Part shown: positions 25,602 to 34,970 of the stretch, one piece after another
How positions within the stretch are numbered: position 1 is the first letter of the stretch
Layout of the letters: the number at the start of each line of letters is the position of its first letter
NCBI GenBank assembly: GCA_958423465.1
Contig: CATZRD010000005.1
Span: 1-64,000, forward strand
DNA from: an uncultured Oscillospiraceae bacterium
Lineage (GTDB): Bacteria > Bacillota > Clostridia > Oscillospirales > Oscillospiraceae
Direction: 5' to 3'
DNA: 64,000 bases
Notes under the pieces: generated by a model
The model's input: the letters and a program-made list of their open reading frames with translations, nothing else
Database searches by the model: none
What the model was told of the DNA's origin: nothing
Program-made: the position numbers and the translations under genes

Positions 25602-26906
25602 TCAATGCCTGGGGATCAGCGCCTCTGTGCCGCCCATATAGGGCCGCAGCACGTCGGGGATGGCGACGGAGCCGTCAGAGCGGAGGTTGTTCTCCAGGAA
25701 GGCGATGAGCATCCGGGGCGGGGCCACCACGGTGTTGTTCAGGGTGTGGGGCAGATACATCCTGCCGTCCGCGCCCTTGACACGCATTTTCAGCCGCCTG
25801 GCCTGGGCGTCGCCCAGGTTGGAGCAGGAGCAGACCTCAAAATACTTCCGCTGCCGGGGGGACCAGGCCTCGATGTCGCAGCTCTTGACCTTCAGGTCCG
25901 CCAGGTCGCCGGAGCAGCACTCCAGCTGCCGGACGGGGATGTCCATGGAGCGGAACAGCTCCACGGACCAGCGCCACATCTTCTCGTACCAGTCCATGGA
26001 CTCCTCCGGCTTGCAGACCACGATCATCTCCTGCTTCTCGAACTGGTGGATGCGGTACACGCCCCGCTCCTCGATGCCGTGGGAGCCCTTCTCCTTCCGG
26101 AAGCAGGGGGAGTAGGAGGTGAGGGTCTGGGGCAGCTTGTCCTCGGGGATGATCTGGTCGATGAACTTGCCGATCATGGAGTGCTCGCTGGTGCCGATGA
26201 GGTACAGGTCCTCGCCCTCGATCTTGTACATCATGGCGTCCATGTCGGTCTGGCTCATGACCCCCTCCACCACGTTGCCGTGGATCATGAAAGGGGGGAC
26301 GCAGAAGGTGAAACCCTTGCCGATCATGAAGTCCCGGGCATAGGCCAGCACCGCCTCGTGGAGCCGGGCGATGTCCCCCATGAGGTAGTAGAAGCCCGCG
26401 CCGGAGACCCGGCCGGCGGCGTCCATGTCCACGCCGTCGAACCGCTCCATGATCTCCGTGTGGTAGGGGATCTCAAACGCAGGCGCCGCCGGCTCGCCGA
26501 ACCGCTGGACCTCCACATTGTGGGTGTCGTCAGGTCCGATGGGCACGGAGGGGTCGATGATATTGGGAATCTGGAGCATGATATGGCGGATCTCCTGCTC
26601 CAGCTGCCCCTCCTGGGCCTCCAGCTCCGCCAAGCGGTCGGCGTTGGCCTTGACCTGGGCCTTGACGGCCTCGGCCTCCGCCAGCTTGGAGGGGTCCTTT
26701 TTGGCCTGGCCCATGAGCATACCGATCTGCTTGCTCAGACTGTTGCGGGCGGCCCGCAGCTCGCTGGCCTCGGTAATGGCGGCCCGGTTCCGGCGGTCCA
26801 GCTCGATGACCTGGTCCACCAGGGGCAGCTTTTCCTCCTGGAACTTTTTTCGGATGTTTTCCTTGACGAGCTCGGGATTTTCCCGGACAAACTTGATATC
26901 TAACAT
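25602..26906 (-). CDS. serS: Serine--tRNA ligase
   Basis: 434 residues. N-terminal MLDIKFVRENPELVKENIRKKF begins the two-helix tRNA-binding arm (long coiled coil to ~105), then the class II core with motif 2 CFRKEKGSHGIEERGVYRIHQFEKQEM and motif 3 NNTVVAPPRMLIAFLENN. ATG at 26906 has AAGGAG at proper distance. Precedes parB-parA? It lies downstream of them on the same strand. Confidence 0.97.
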   Translation of the reverse strand: MLDIKFVRENPELVKENIRKKFQEEKLPLVDQVIELDRRNRAAITEASELRAARNSLSKQIGMLMGQAKKDPSKLAEAEAVKAQVKANADRLAELEAQEGQLEQEIRHIMLQIPNIIDPSVPIGPDDTHNVEVQRFGEPAAPAFEIPYHTEIMERFDGVDMDAAGRVSGAGFYYLMGDIARLHEAVLAYARDFMIGKGFTFCVPPFMIHGNVVEGVMSQTDMDAMMYKIEGEDLYLIGTSEHSMIGKFIDQIIPEDKLPQTLTSYSPCFRKEKGSHGIEERGVYRIHQFEKQEMIVVCKPEESMDWYEKMWRWSVELFRSMDIPVRQLECCSGDLADLKVKSCDIEAWSPRQRKYFEVCSCSNLGDAQARRLKMRVKGADGRMYLPHTLNNTVVAPPRMLIAFLENNLRSDGSVAIPDVLRPYMGGTEALIPRH

Positions 26907-26942
26907 GACGCAGTTCTCCTTATGCCGCGTTTGACGCGGGGA

Positions 26943-26958
26943 TGTTTCACGTGAAACG
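26943..26958. promoter_or_regulatory. parS site (15 of 16 bases)
   Basis: TGTTTCACGTGAAACG, differing from the Bacillus parS consensus TGTTTCACGTGAAACA by the last base only. Lies between parB and serS. Binding site of ParB. Confidence 0.85.
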
Positions 26959-26996
26959 GGAACGTTCGGACAAGGCCCCCCTGAACGGTCCGGGGG

Positions 26997-27860
26997 CTAT
27001 TTGCCCAGAGATTCCAACGCCTCCAGCAGGTCGTTCAGATCGTCCAGATCGTAGTACTCGATCTCCACGCGGCCCTTCCGCTTGCCCTGGGCGATGCGGC
27101 AGGCCCGGCCCAGCCGGGCGCTGAGCTCCCGCTCGGCCTCCGCCACATAGTCCACGGCGGGGGAGGGGGCCTTCGCCGGCTCCGCCTTTGGCTGGGCCAG
27201 AAGGCGCTTCACCAGCTGTTCGGTCTGGCGGACGCTGAGGCCGCTGTCCAGGACCGTTTTGGCAGCCTGCTGCTGAAGGGCCGGGGGCAGGGGGAGCAGG
27301 GTGCGGCCGTGTCCCGCGGACAGCTGGCCGGACTCCACCAGCTGGCGGACGGCGGGGGTCAGAGACAGCAGCCGCATGGCGTTGGCCACGGCGGAGCGGG
27401 ATTTGCCCACCCGCTGGGCGGCCTGCTCCTGGGTCATGCCGTAGCCCTCCACCAGAGCCTTATAGCCCTCGGCCTCCTCCATGGGGTTCAGATCCTCCCG
27501 CTGGAGGTTCTCGATCATGGCCAGCTCCATGGCGGTGCGGTCGTCCGCCTCGATGATCACGGCGGGGACCTCCGTCAGGCCCGCCAGCCGGGCGGCCCGC
27601 CAGCGCCGCTCGCCGGCGATGATCTGATAGTAGCCGCTGGCCAGCCTCCGCACGGTGAGAGGCTGGATGATGCCGTGCTCCCGAATGGAGTCCGCCAGTT
27701 CGCTGAGCTTCTCTGGATCAAAATTCTTGCGGGGCTGGGCGGCGCAGCTCTCCACCTGGGAGATGGGGAGAGCAGAGGGGGACGCGGGGGGATCGATGGA
27801 AAAGTCCTCGCCCAACAGGGCGTCCAGGCCCCGCCCCAGGCCGCTGGTCTTACCTGCCAT
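26997..27860 (-). CDS. parB: Chromosome-partitioning protein ParB
   Basis: CTP-dependent DNA clamp that loads at parS. 287 residues. N-terminal GLGRGLDALLG typical ParA-interaction motif, CTPase box with GERRWRAARLAGL (motif C2) and ENLQREDLNPMEEAEGY (motif C3), helix-turn-helix TQEQAAQRVGKSRSAVANAMRLL, and a C-terminal dimer domain. Downstream of parA by 50 bases. Confidence 0.95.
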   Translation of the reverse strand: MAGKTSGLGRGLDALLGEDFSIDPPASPSALPISQVESCAAQPRKNFDPEKLSELADSIREHGIIQPLTVRRLASGYYQIIAGERRWRAARLAGLTEVPAVIIEADDRTAMELAMIENLQREDLNPMEEAEGYKALVEGYGMTQEQAAQRVGKSRSAVANAMRLLSLTPAVRQLVESGQLSAGHGRTLLPLPPALQQQAAKTVLDSGLSVRQTEQLVKRLLAQPKAEPAKAPSPAVDYVAEAERELSARLGRACRIAQGKRKGRVEIEYYDLDDLNDLLEALESLGK

Positions 27861-27910
27861 AGGCCGCTCCTTTCATAGAATGTGGTACAGATTGCCGCCA
27901 AAAGGGCGGA

Positions 27911-28669
27911 TCATGGCTGATTTTTACGAAGAAACTCCTCCGCCAGCGCGGTGTACGCCTCGCAGCCCCGGGAGGAGCGGTCGTAGGCGGTGATGGGCTT
28001 CCCGTGGCTGGGGGCCTCGCTGAGCCGCACGTTCCGGGGAATGACGGTGGCGTAGACTTTGCCGGGGAAGAACCGCTTGACCTCCTGGGCCACCTGAAGG
28101 GCCAGATTGGTGCGTCCGTCGAACATGGTCATCAGCACCCCCTCCAGCTCCAGGGCGTGGTTCAGGTTCCGCTTGACGATCCGCACGGTGTTCATCAGGT
28201 CGCTGAGGCCCTCCAGGGCGAAATACTCCCCCTGGACCGGCACCAGCACGGAGTGGGCGGCGCACAGGGCGTTCAGGGTCAGCAGCTCCAGGGAGGGGGG
28301 ACAGTCGATGAAAATGAAGTCGTAGCCGGGGGACAGCTTTTCCAGCGCGCTCCGCAGGAGGAACTCCCGCCGGTCAATGCCGATCATCTCCACTCCCGCG
28401 CCGGCCAGACCCTTGCAGGAGGGGAGCACGTCGCCGTAGCGGGTAGTAACCACCCGCTTCTCCGGCTCGAAGCCGTTGATGAGCACGTCGTAGACGCCCT
28501 GGCTGAGGCTCTTGTCCACGCCCATGCCGGAGGTGGCGTTGGCCTGGGGGTCAAAGTCGCACAGGAGGACCCGCTTTCCCATCCCCGCCAGGGCGGCGGT
28601 GAGATTGACGCAGGTGGTGGTTTTGCCCACGCCGCCCTTCTGGTTGACGATGGCTATGATCTTTGCCAC
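27911..28669 (-). CDS. parA: Chromosome-partitioning ATPase ParA/Soj
   Basis: 252 residues from a GTG start at 28669, which has GGGAGG seven bases upstream; the much longer frame to 29812 is an artefact. Deviant Walker A IVNQKGGVGKTTTCVNLTAAL, Walker A' LCDFDPQANAT, Walker B DFIFIDCPPSLELLTLNAL, and the C-terminal VTVIPRNVRLSEAPSHGKPI-type block. Coordinates ParB-parS and, in Bacillus, DnaA. Confidence 0.95.
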   Translation of the reverse strand: MAKIIAIVNQKGGVGKTTTCVNLTAALAGMGKRVLLCDFDPQANATSGMGVDKSLSQGVYDVLINGFEPEKRVVTTRYGDVLPSCKGLAGAGVEMIGIDRREFLLRSALEKLSPGYDFIFIDCPPSLELLTLNALCAAHSVLVPVQGEYFALEGLSDLMNTVRIVKRNLNHALELEGVLMTMFDGRTNLALQVAQEVKRFFPGKVYATVIPRNVRLSEAPSHGKPITAYDRSSRGCEAYTALAEEFLRKNQP

Positions 28670-28715
28670 AGGGACACCTCCCGGATCTGGACAGGCCAGA
28701 AATTTGCATACATGT

Positions 28716-28743
28716 AGTATAACATAATCAAAGAAGTTTTCAA
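28716..28743 (-). promoter_or_regulatory. Probable promoter of parA-parB
   Basis: Minus strand TTGAAA (complement of 28738-28743), 16-base spacer, TATACT (complement of 28716-28721), in an A/T-rich stretch about 50 bases before the GTG of parA. Confidence 0.6.
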
Positions 28744-28787
28744 CAGGGAATTCAACTTTTTTCCTGACGATTCTGCCTGTGAAAGAT

Positions 28788-28827
28788 CTCCGGGGCGGAT
28801 GTTTCACATGAAACATCCGCCCCGGAG
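28788..28827. promoter_or_regulatory. parS site at the heart of a 40-base palindrome
   Basis: Arms of 19 bases (28788-28806 and 28809-28827) around a two-base centre form a perfect inverted repeat; its core at 28800-28815, TGTTTCACATGAAACA, is parS with a single central difference. Between the GH13 gene and parA. Confidence 0.8.
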
Positions 28828-28839
28828 GAAACCGCGGGC

Positions 28840-30714
28840 CTATACCAGCAGCACGCCGTCCAGGGGGGGCAGGCAGATGGTGACTTTGCCCTGGACGGAG
28901 AAGAACTGCTGGCCGGTGAGGGCGTCGGTGGCCAGATCCCCGGACCAGTCGAAGGTCATGAACACCGGCTCGTCCCCGGCGTTGGTGGCGGCGATGGTCA
29001 GCTCTCCGTTCAGCTCCCGGGCGAAGGCCAGGCCGTGGCCCTGGGCATAGAGCCAGCGCAGCTCCCCCTGCTGGAGGGACTGGCGGTTCCGCCGCAGGCT
29101 GCCCAGCAGGGCGAACCGCCGCTGGAGCATCCGGTCCTCCCGGCCCCAGGGGAAGGTCCCCCGGTTGAAGGGGTCCTCGTAGCCCTCCATGCCGGCCTCG
29201 TCGCCGTAGTACACCGTGGGGGAGCCGGGAAAGGCGTACAGCAGGATCGCGCCGGTCTGAAGCAGGCGGCAGCCCCGGTGGTACTCCTCCGGGGTCATGC
29301 GGTAGTGGGCCCGCTCGGTGCGGGTGGGAGGCGCCTCCTTGGGGAAGGTGCCCAGCAGCGTAAGGATGCGGGGGTTGTCGTGGGTGCCCAGCATATTCAT
29401 GCAGCTGTAGAAGGCGGGGCGGGGGTAGTTCTCCCGGATGGTCTCCATGGCCTCCACGAAGTTCCGGGCGTCGCCGCCCCGGAGGTAGTCCATGGCCCCG
29501 ATCCGGAAGGGGTAGTTCATGAGGCCGTGGGTCTCCCGGCCCAGCAGGTACTTTCGCCGGCGGCTGTAGGCGATCTTGTTGCTGCCGTCCTCCCAGACCT
29601 CCCCCAGGAGGAAGCTGTCCGGCTTTTCCTCCATCATCACCCGGCGGATGCGCTGGATGAATTCGTCCGGCAGCTCGTCGGCCACGTCCAGCCGCCAGGC
29701 GTCGGCGCCTGCCCGCAGCCACCTGCGGATAATGGAGTTCTCCCCCTCGATGATGTAATCGATGTAGTCCGGCCGGCTCTCGTTGACGGCGGGGAGGGTG
29801 TGGATGCCCCACCAGGAGTCGTACCGGTCCGGCCAGGGATAGAAGTTGTACCAGCCGTAATAGGGGCTGTCCTGGCTCTGGGCCGCCCCCAGGGAGGGAT
29901 AGGACCCCAGGGCGTTGAAGTAGCGGCTGTTGCTGCCGGTGTGGTTAAAGACCCCGTCCAGCATGATGTGGATGCCCCGCTGGCGGGCCTTTTCGCACAG
30001 GCGGCGCAGGTCCTCCTCCGTGCCCAGCATGGGGTCCACCTTCTCATAGTCGCCGGTGTTGTACCGGTGGTTGCAGTCTGCCTCGAAAATGGGATTGAAG
30101 TAGATGGTGGTGACTCCCAGGCTCTGGAGATAGTCCAGCTTTTCCTCCACCCCCCGGAGGCTGCCGCCGAAAAAGTCCCGGTTGCGGATCTCGCCGCTCT
30201 CGTCGGGCAGATAGTCCATCAGCTCGTCCCAGTTCTGGTGGACCACCCGGTCCCCCAGCATCCCATCAGGATTTGGAACAAACGTACGATTAAACCGGTC
30301 GGGAAAGATCTGGTAGGTGACGCCCCGGCCGAACCAGTCCGGCGTGGGCAGGGAATCGTCGTATACCGTCTGCTGCCAGCAGATGGACTGACCCTCGCCG
30401 CAGTAGCCGTTTTTGCCCAGCCACACCACCTGGCCGCCGTCCCGGACGAAGCGGAAGCAGTACCAGATCAGCTCCGGCTGATCGGGGACCCTGTAGCCGC
30501 CGGTAAAGAGCCGGCAGCCGTCCTCCGTGCCGGCGGGGGTCAGAGGGATCTCCCGGCGGCAGTCGGCGAACTCGCCGTAGACCACCAGCGTGCAGGCGGC
30601 AAAACCCTCCGCCGTCTGAGGGCGGAGGGTCACCGTGACGGCGGTCCCGCAGGGGACCGCCCCGTAGGGGGACTTATACCGGCCGTCACGGGAGGAAAAA
30701 ACAGGGGTATCCAT
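28840..30714 (-). CDS. Family 13 glycoside hydrolase (neopullulanase/cyclomaltodextrinase type)
   Basis: 624 residues, cytosolic (no signal). N-terminal ~120 residues resemble the CBM34-like dimerisation domain (YKSPYGAVPCGTAVTVTLR). Catalytic barrel: region I DGVFNHTG, region II DAWRLDVADE (nucleophile Asp), region III LLGEVWED (acid Glu), region IV LGTHDNPRI (stabiliser Asp). C-terminal beta domain ends GKVTICLPPLDGVLLV. Would break alpha-glucan oligosaccharides. No transporter or regulator nearby on this strand, between PBP2 and parA. Confidence 0.92.
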   Translation of the reverse strand: MDTPVFSSRDGRYKSPYGAVPCGTAVTVTLRPQTAEGFAACTLVVYGEFADCRREIPLTPAGTEDGCRLFTGGYRVPDQPELIWYCFRFVRDGGQVVWLGKNGYCGEGQSICWQQTVYDDSLPTPDWFGRGVTYQIFPDRFNRTFVPNPDGMLGDRVVHQNWDELMDYLPDESGEIRNRDFFGGSLRGVEEKLDYLQSLGVTTIYFNPIFEADCNHRYNTGDYEKVDPMLGTEEDLRRLCEKARQRGIHIMLDGVFNHTGSNSRYFNALGSYPSLGAAQSQDSPYYGWYNFYPWPDRYDSWWGIHTLPAVNESRPDYIDYIIEGENSIIRRWLRAGADAWRLDVADELPDEFIQRIRRVMMEEKPDSFLLGEVWEDGSNKIAYSRRRKYLLGRETHGLMNYPFRIGAMDYLRGGDARNFVEAMETIRENYPRPAFYSCMNMLGTHDNPRILTLLGTFPKEAPPTRTERAHYRMTPEEYHRGCRLLQTGAILLYAFPGSPTVYYGDEAGMEGYEDPFNRGTFPWGREDRMLQRRFALLGSLRRNRQSLQQGELRWLYAQGHGLAFARELNGELTIAATNAGDEPVFMTFDWSGDLATDALTGQQFFSVQGKVTICLPPLDGVLLV

Positions 30715-30766
30715 GAAAAGATTCTCCTTCTAAGGTGGATTTCACAACACAACAGGGGGATATGTC

Positions 30767-32941
30767 TCACGGCAGCAGCGTCCCCTCGGGGAGGAGGGCC
30801 GCGCCGATCTCGCTCTGATCAAAGTAGGCGTTGAGGATACTGACGGCGGTGGAGGCCAGAGCCGCGCCGCTGCCGCCCTTTTCGATGACCAACGCCACGG
30901 CGATCTCCGGCTCGTCGAAGGGGGCGAAGCAGATAAAGACGCCGTTGGCTACCTTCTCGCCGGTCTGGGCGGAGCCGGTCTTGGCTCCGGCGGAGACCGC
31001 GCAGTCCTGGAAATACCGGGCGATGCTGCCGGTGGTCACCAGATCCCCCATGCCCTTTTTCACCGCCGCCAGGGTCTCCGGGGACATATCCACGGAGGAC
31101 AGCACCTCCGGCTGGCTCTCATAGAGCAGCTGGCTGCCGTCGTGAGACCGGACGGACTGGAGCAGGTGGGCGGCGTACCGCTCTCCGCCCCGGACCAGGG
31201 TGGCGGTGTAGCTGGCCAGCTGGAGGGGGGTGTAGAGCTGGTCCGCCTGACCAAAGGCGGCCCAGGGGGCCGGGTCCTGGCCCGGCTGCCCCGCGGGCAG
31301 GACGCCCACGTTCTCCCCCAGCTCGATGCCCGTGGGCTGGCCCAGGCCGAAGGCGGCAGTGTACTCCGTCAGGGCGGTGAGCCCCAGCTCATAGCCCAGC
31401 TGGGCGAAGAAGTAGTTGCAGGAGACGTTGATGGCCTCGCTGACATTGATGCGGCCGTGGTGTCCCCGGGAGCTGTTGTAGAGCCAGCAGTTGGCGTAGC
31501 TGTTGGTGGGGTCCCCCGGATAGACCCAGTGGCCGGTGGCGTTGATCCTGGTGGAGGGGGAAATGATCCCGGATTCCAGGGCGGCCACGGCGGTAAGGGG
31601 CTTGTAGGTGGAGCCGGGGGCGTAGGTCCCCAGCAGGGCCCGGTTGTAGAAGGGGTTGCCGGGGTCGGCGCTCTTTTCCTCCAGGTCCTGGAAATAGGTC
31701 CGCTGGCTGAAATTGGGGTAGGAGGCCAGGGCCAGGATGCCGCCGTCGGCCACGCTGACCACGGCGGCGGCGGCCCCCCGGGTCTCCAGACCGTCCTCGG
31801 CGTTCATGGCCTCCACCGTCTCCGCCAGGGCGTTTTCCACGTCGGCCTGGAAGTCGATGTCGATGGTGAGGGCCACGGTGCCGCCGGGCTGGGGGTCCGC
31901 CGTGTACAGCTCGCCGGTGATCTTGCCGGCGGCGTTGGTGGTGACGATGCGCTTGCCCTCGATGCCCCGCAGATAGGTCTCGAAGGCCCGCTCCACTCCG
32001 TCCCGGCCCAGCCGGTCGTCCAGCCGGTAGGGGGACTGGGGGCTTTCCCCCTCCGCCAGGCCCTGGGCGGCGGCCCACTGGGCGTTGAGCTGGTCCAGGT
32101 CGTCGGTGGACTGGATATCCCCCACCCGGCCCAGGATGTGGGCGGCGTAGTCCGTGTTATACTGCCGCACCGATTCCTGACCCACGGCCACGCCGGAAAA
32201 GCCGCCGTCGTTGAGGATGGAGAGGACCTCCGCCGACACCTCCTGGGCAAAGACGTAGGGGGGGACGTAGTAATTTTTCAGCGATACCGCCCGCAGGTCC
32301 GCCTCATAGAGCACGCCGATGACCAGGCGGGCCTGCCGGTCGGTCATGCGCTGGTCCTCCGGCACGCCGTCGTCCAGCCTGTACCGCTCCCGCAGCAGGG
32401 TCATCACAGAACCGGCGGTGAGGGTCTCGCTGACGGAGCTGAGTCTGGCTCGGAGGGAGGGCGTCATCACGGGGATGGGGTCCTCCTCCGTCAGTACGGA
32501 GTCGGACCAGCCCAGGGCGTTCAGATATTTCTCGAACCGGGTGCGGTTGGTGACGCCGGCGGTGGCGGTGGTGTAGGAGAAGGGGGCCGTTTGGGTAATG
32601 GGCAGGGTGTCGGTCCAGGTCAGGCCCTGCTCCTGAAACAGCTCCACCAGCCGCAGGGCCGCCCAGGCGGCGCTCTCGTTTTTTGGCACCTGCTTGGGGT
32701 CGAAGGAGACGGTATAGATCTCCCGGTTGGTGACCAGCGTTTTGCCGTTGCGGTCGGTGATGACGCCGCGGGAGGTCTCAATGGTCTCCGTGTGGGTGAC
32801 CTGGGTGGCGGACTTGCTCAGATAGTCCTGGTGGCGGACCACCTGGGCGTGATAGAGCAGGCCGGCGAAGGCCAGCAGGCACAGGGCGAAAATACCCAGG
32901 AGCACCGCGCTGCGGCGGTGAAATTGCTTTTCGTTTTCCAT
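30767..32941 (-). CDS. mrdA: Penicillin-binding protein 2 (rod elongation transpeptidase)
   Basis: Class B PBP, 724 residues. One N-terminal membrane helix (RRSAVLLGIFALCLLAFAGLL), dimerisation domain ETSRGVITDRNGKTLVTNREIY, and the transpeptidase with APGSTYKPLTAVAALE (catalytic Ser), SxN box VSCNYFFAQLGY and GAKTGSAQTGEK. The frame to 33451 overlaps mreD in another frame; ATG at 32941 has AGGAAGGAG. Follows mreC-mreD, as in the mreBCD-mrdA cell-shape cluster (no mreB here). Confidence 0.93.
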   Translation of the reverse strand: MENEKQFHRRSAVLLGIFALCLLAFAGLLYHAQVVRHQDYLSKSATQVTHTETIETSRGVITDRNGKTLVTNREIYTVSFDPKQVPKNESAAWAALRLVELFQEQGLTWTDTLPITQTAPFSYTTATAGVTNRTRFEKYLNALGWSDSVLTEEDPIPVMTPSLRARLSSVSETLTAGSVMTLLRERYRLDDGVPEDQRMTDRQARLVIGVLYEADLRAVSLKNYYVPPYVFAQEVSAEVLSILNDGGFSGVAVGQESVRQYNTDYAAHILGRVGDIQSTDDLDQLNAQWAAAQGLAEGESPQSPYRLDDRLGRDGVERAFETYLRGIEGKRIVTTNAAGKITGELYTADPQPGGTVALTIDIDFQADVENALAETVEAMNAEDGLETRGAAAAVVSVADGGILALASYPNFSQRTYFQDLEEKSADPGNPFYNRALLGTYAPGSTYKPLTAVAALESGIISPSTRINATGHWVYPGDPTNSYANCWLYNSSRGHHGRINVSEAINVSCNYFFAQLGYELGLTALTEYTAAFGLGQPTGIELGENVGVLPAGQPGQDPAPWAAFGQADQLYTPLQLASYTATLVRGGERYAAHLLQSVRSHDGSQLLYESQPEVLSSVDMSPETLAAVKKGMGDLVTTGSIARYFQDCAVSAGAKTGSAQTGEKVANGVFICFAPFDEPEIAVALVIEKGGSGAALASTAVSILNAYFDQSEIGAALLPEGTLLP

Positions 32942-32967
32942 GGAGGCTCCTTCCTGGGAGGGATGGG

Positions 32968-33480
32968 TCAGTAGTCGGCGGCGCACCGGCGATGAATCAC
33001 GCTGTACAGCGGCAGCACGGCCGCCAGGGCGGGCAGGGTGGCCAGAGCCTCCCGCAGGGCGGTCTGGGCCATGAGCCCCAGATACCCGCCGCCGGAGAGG
33101 AGCTGCACCGCCACCCGGGCGAAGCCGGTGATCAGCAGCCCCATGGCGGCGGCGCACAGGCCGCACAGAGGGCCGGGGGAGAGAAGCTTCTCCCCGACGA
33201 GACCGGTCAGCAGCCCCGTCAGGGTGAACGTCAGGGTGAAAAAGCCCATGAAGGGCCCCGGCAGCAGCAGGTCGCACACCACGCCAAGGACCAGAGCGAA
33301 GGCTCCGCCCCGGCGCAGCCCCTCGTAGGAGGCCAGCACCGCCGGGAGCATGGGGTAAATAAAGGGGGCCGCGCCCCACAGGCGGAGCTGGTCCAGCAGC
33401 ACATCCTGCAGGGCGAAGAGGGCCAGGGTGGCGAGAGCGTACACCACCCATTTGGCGATCACATAGCTTTTCGGCAGCAC
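32968..33480 (-). CDS. mreD: Rod shape-determining protein MreD
   Basis: 170-residue membrane protein with about five hydrophobic helices, 34-39% hydrophobic aliphatic residues. Start MLPKSYVIAKWVVYALATLA with a GTG codon at 33480, preceded by GGAGG. Assignment rests on the gene order mreC-mreD-PBP2 and on size and topology. Confidence 0.85.
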   Translation of the reverse strand: MLPKSYVIAKWVVYALATLALFALQDVLLDQLRLWGAAPFIYPMLPAVLASYEGLRRGGAFALVLGVVCDLLLPGPFMGFFTLTFTLTGLLTGLVGEKLLSPGPLCGLCAAAMGLLITGFARVAVQLLSGGGYLGLMAQTALREALATLPALAAVLPLYSVIHRRCAADY

Positions 33481-33524
33481 AACGCTTTTCCTCCTTCGGC
33501 GGCGGTCCGCCGGGACGCTTCCGC

Positions 33525-34364
33525 TTACTCCACGATGTCGAAATCCGTGATGATGAACACCTCGGTCAGGTCCTCCAGCCGGGTGCTGGGGGCCACCACG
33601 GCGAACTGGGTCACGCCGTCCTCGCCGGCGCGCAGCTCCTCCACATAGCCGATGACCAGCTGAGAGGGGTAGTAGCCGCCCAGGCCGGAGGTGACGATCA
33701 GGTCCCCGGCGGCCACGTCAGCGTCGCCCCCCAGATAGGCCAGGCGCAGCAGGCCCCGGCCCATGAGGGCGAAATCCCCCTGGGCCACGGCGGCCTCGCC
33801 GCTGCGGTAGACCAGGGCGCCGATGGAGGAGTCGCTGTCGATGACGGTGCGCACCGTGGACCAGTTGAGGCCCGCCTCGGTGACCACGCCCACCAGATAG
33901 CCGGTGGAATCGATGACGCAGTCCCCCACCGCCACGTCGTGGGCGGTGCCCCGGTTGACGGTGAACACGCTGTCCCAATTGGAGCTGTCGCCCTCCACGA
34001 TGGAGGCCGGCTCCCAGGAGAGGTCCCGCCGCTTTTTCCGCAGCTCCAGCAGCTCATAGAGCCGGTCGTTCTCCTCCCGGTCCCGCTGGGCCTGACGGTT
34101 CTCCTCCGCCAGCCGCTGGTTCTCCTCCCGCAGCCGCTGGTTCTCCTTCTTCAGCGCGTCAAACTCCGTGAGATAGTCGTGCCACTGGGTGATCTTTCCG
34201 GTGACGGCGGAGGCCGCCGCCCGGAAGGGGGAGGCGATGATCCCCGCCAGATTGGGAAAGGCGGCGGAGGTGCTGGAAAAATAGGTCATGACGCTCAGCA
34301 GCACGGCGATCGCCGCCGCCAGGCCCAGCAGGGCCGCGCCGTATTTGGTGAACAGCCGCTTCAA
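33525..34364 (-). CDS. mreC: Rod shape-determining protein MreC
   Basis: 279 residues. One N-terminal membrane helix (ALLGLAAAIAVLLSVMTYF), a coiled coil of about 50 residues (FDALKKENQRLREENQRLAE and on), then the beta-barrel pair (DCVIDSTGYLVGVVTEAG; DLIVTSGLGGYYPSQLVIGYV). Start is a TTG codon at 34364, overlapping the maf stop (TTGA) with GGAGG upstream. Scaffolds PBP2 outside the membrane. Confidence 0.92.
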   Translation of the reverse strand: MKRLFTKYGAALLGLAAAIAVLLSVMTYFSSTSAAFPNLAGIIASPFRAAASAVTGKITQWHDYLTEFDALKKENQRLREENQRLAEENRQAQRDREENDRLYELLELRKKRRDLSWEPASIVEGDSSNWDSVFTVNRGTAHDVAVGDCVIDSTGYLVGVVTEAGLNWSTVRTVIDSDSSIGALVYRSGEAAVAQGDFALMGRGLLRLAYLGGDADVAAGDLIVTSGLGGYYPSQLVIGYVEELRAGEDGVTQFAVVAPSTRLEDLTEVFIITDFDIVE

Positions 34365-34954
34365 CCCTCCGCCTCCCCGTAAAGATCCACGCCGAAGTCC
34401 GCCAGCATCCCGCCCAGCAGGCAGAGAGGCAGGCCCATGACGTTGAAGTAATCCCCCTGGATGCCGCTGACAAAGAGGGCGGCCAGCCCCTGGACGCCGT
34501 AGGCCCCGGCCTTGTCCATGGGGTCGCCGGTGGAAACATAGTGGCGGATCTCCCGGTCTGTCAGGGGCCGGAAGGTGACGCCGGTGGTCTCCGAGCGGGT
34601 CTCCCGGCGGTCCCCCCGCCGGACCGTGACGCCGGTGCAGACCGTGTGGGTCCGGCCGGAGAGGGCCCGGAGCATCTCCGCCGCCTCCGCCTGGCTGTGG
34701 GGCTTGCCCAGGCGCAGGCCGTCCAGAAACACCATGGTGTCGGCGGCGATGATGACGGCGTCCTCATCCCCGGCCAGGGCCGCCGCGGCGTCGGCCTTCT
34801 TCCGGCAGATGGCGGAGACGATCTCCTGGGGGGAGAGGGAGGGGTCGTAGCTTTCGTCCGCCTGGGGGACCAGGACGGTGAAGGGCCCCGGCCAGATCTG
34901 GCCCAGGAGCTGCCGCCGCCGGGGAGACTGAGAGGCAAGTATGATACGCGTCAT
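34361..34954 (-). CDS. maf: Maf-family nucleotide pyrophosphatase
   Basis: 197 residues. Opens IILASQSPRRRQLLGQIW (Maf signature S-x-S-P-R-R), then KADAAAALAGDEDAVIIAADT and the C-terminal GAYGVQGLAALFVSGIQGDYFNVMGLPL. Maf proteins hydrolyse dTTP/UTP and modified nucleotides and are often beside mreBCD, as here. Confidence 0.94.
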   Translation of the reverse strand: MTRIILASQSPRRRQLLGQIWPGPFTVLVPQADESYDPSLSPQEIVSAICRKKADAAAALAGDEDAVIIAADTMVFLDGLRLGKPHSQAEAAEMLRALSGRTHTVCTGVTVRRGDRRETRSETTGVTFRPLTDREIRHYVSTGDPMDKAGAYGVQGLAALFVSGIQGDYFNVMGLPLCLLGGMLADFGVDLYGEAEG

Positions 34955-34970
34955 AGGACCGTCCTCCTTC

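Noticed and set aside
28670..29812. N-terminal extension of the parA frame
   Set aside because: Runs antiparallel in frame across GH13 and the parS palindrome; the family starts at the GTG at 28669.
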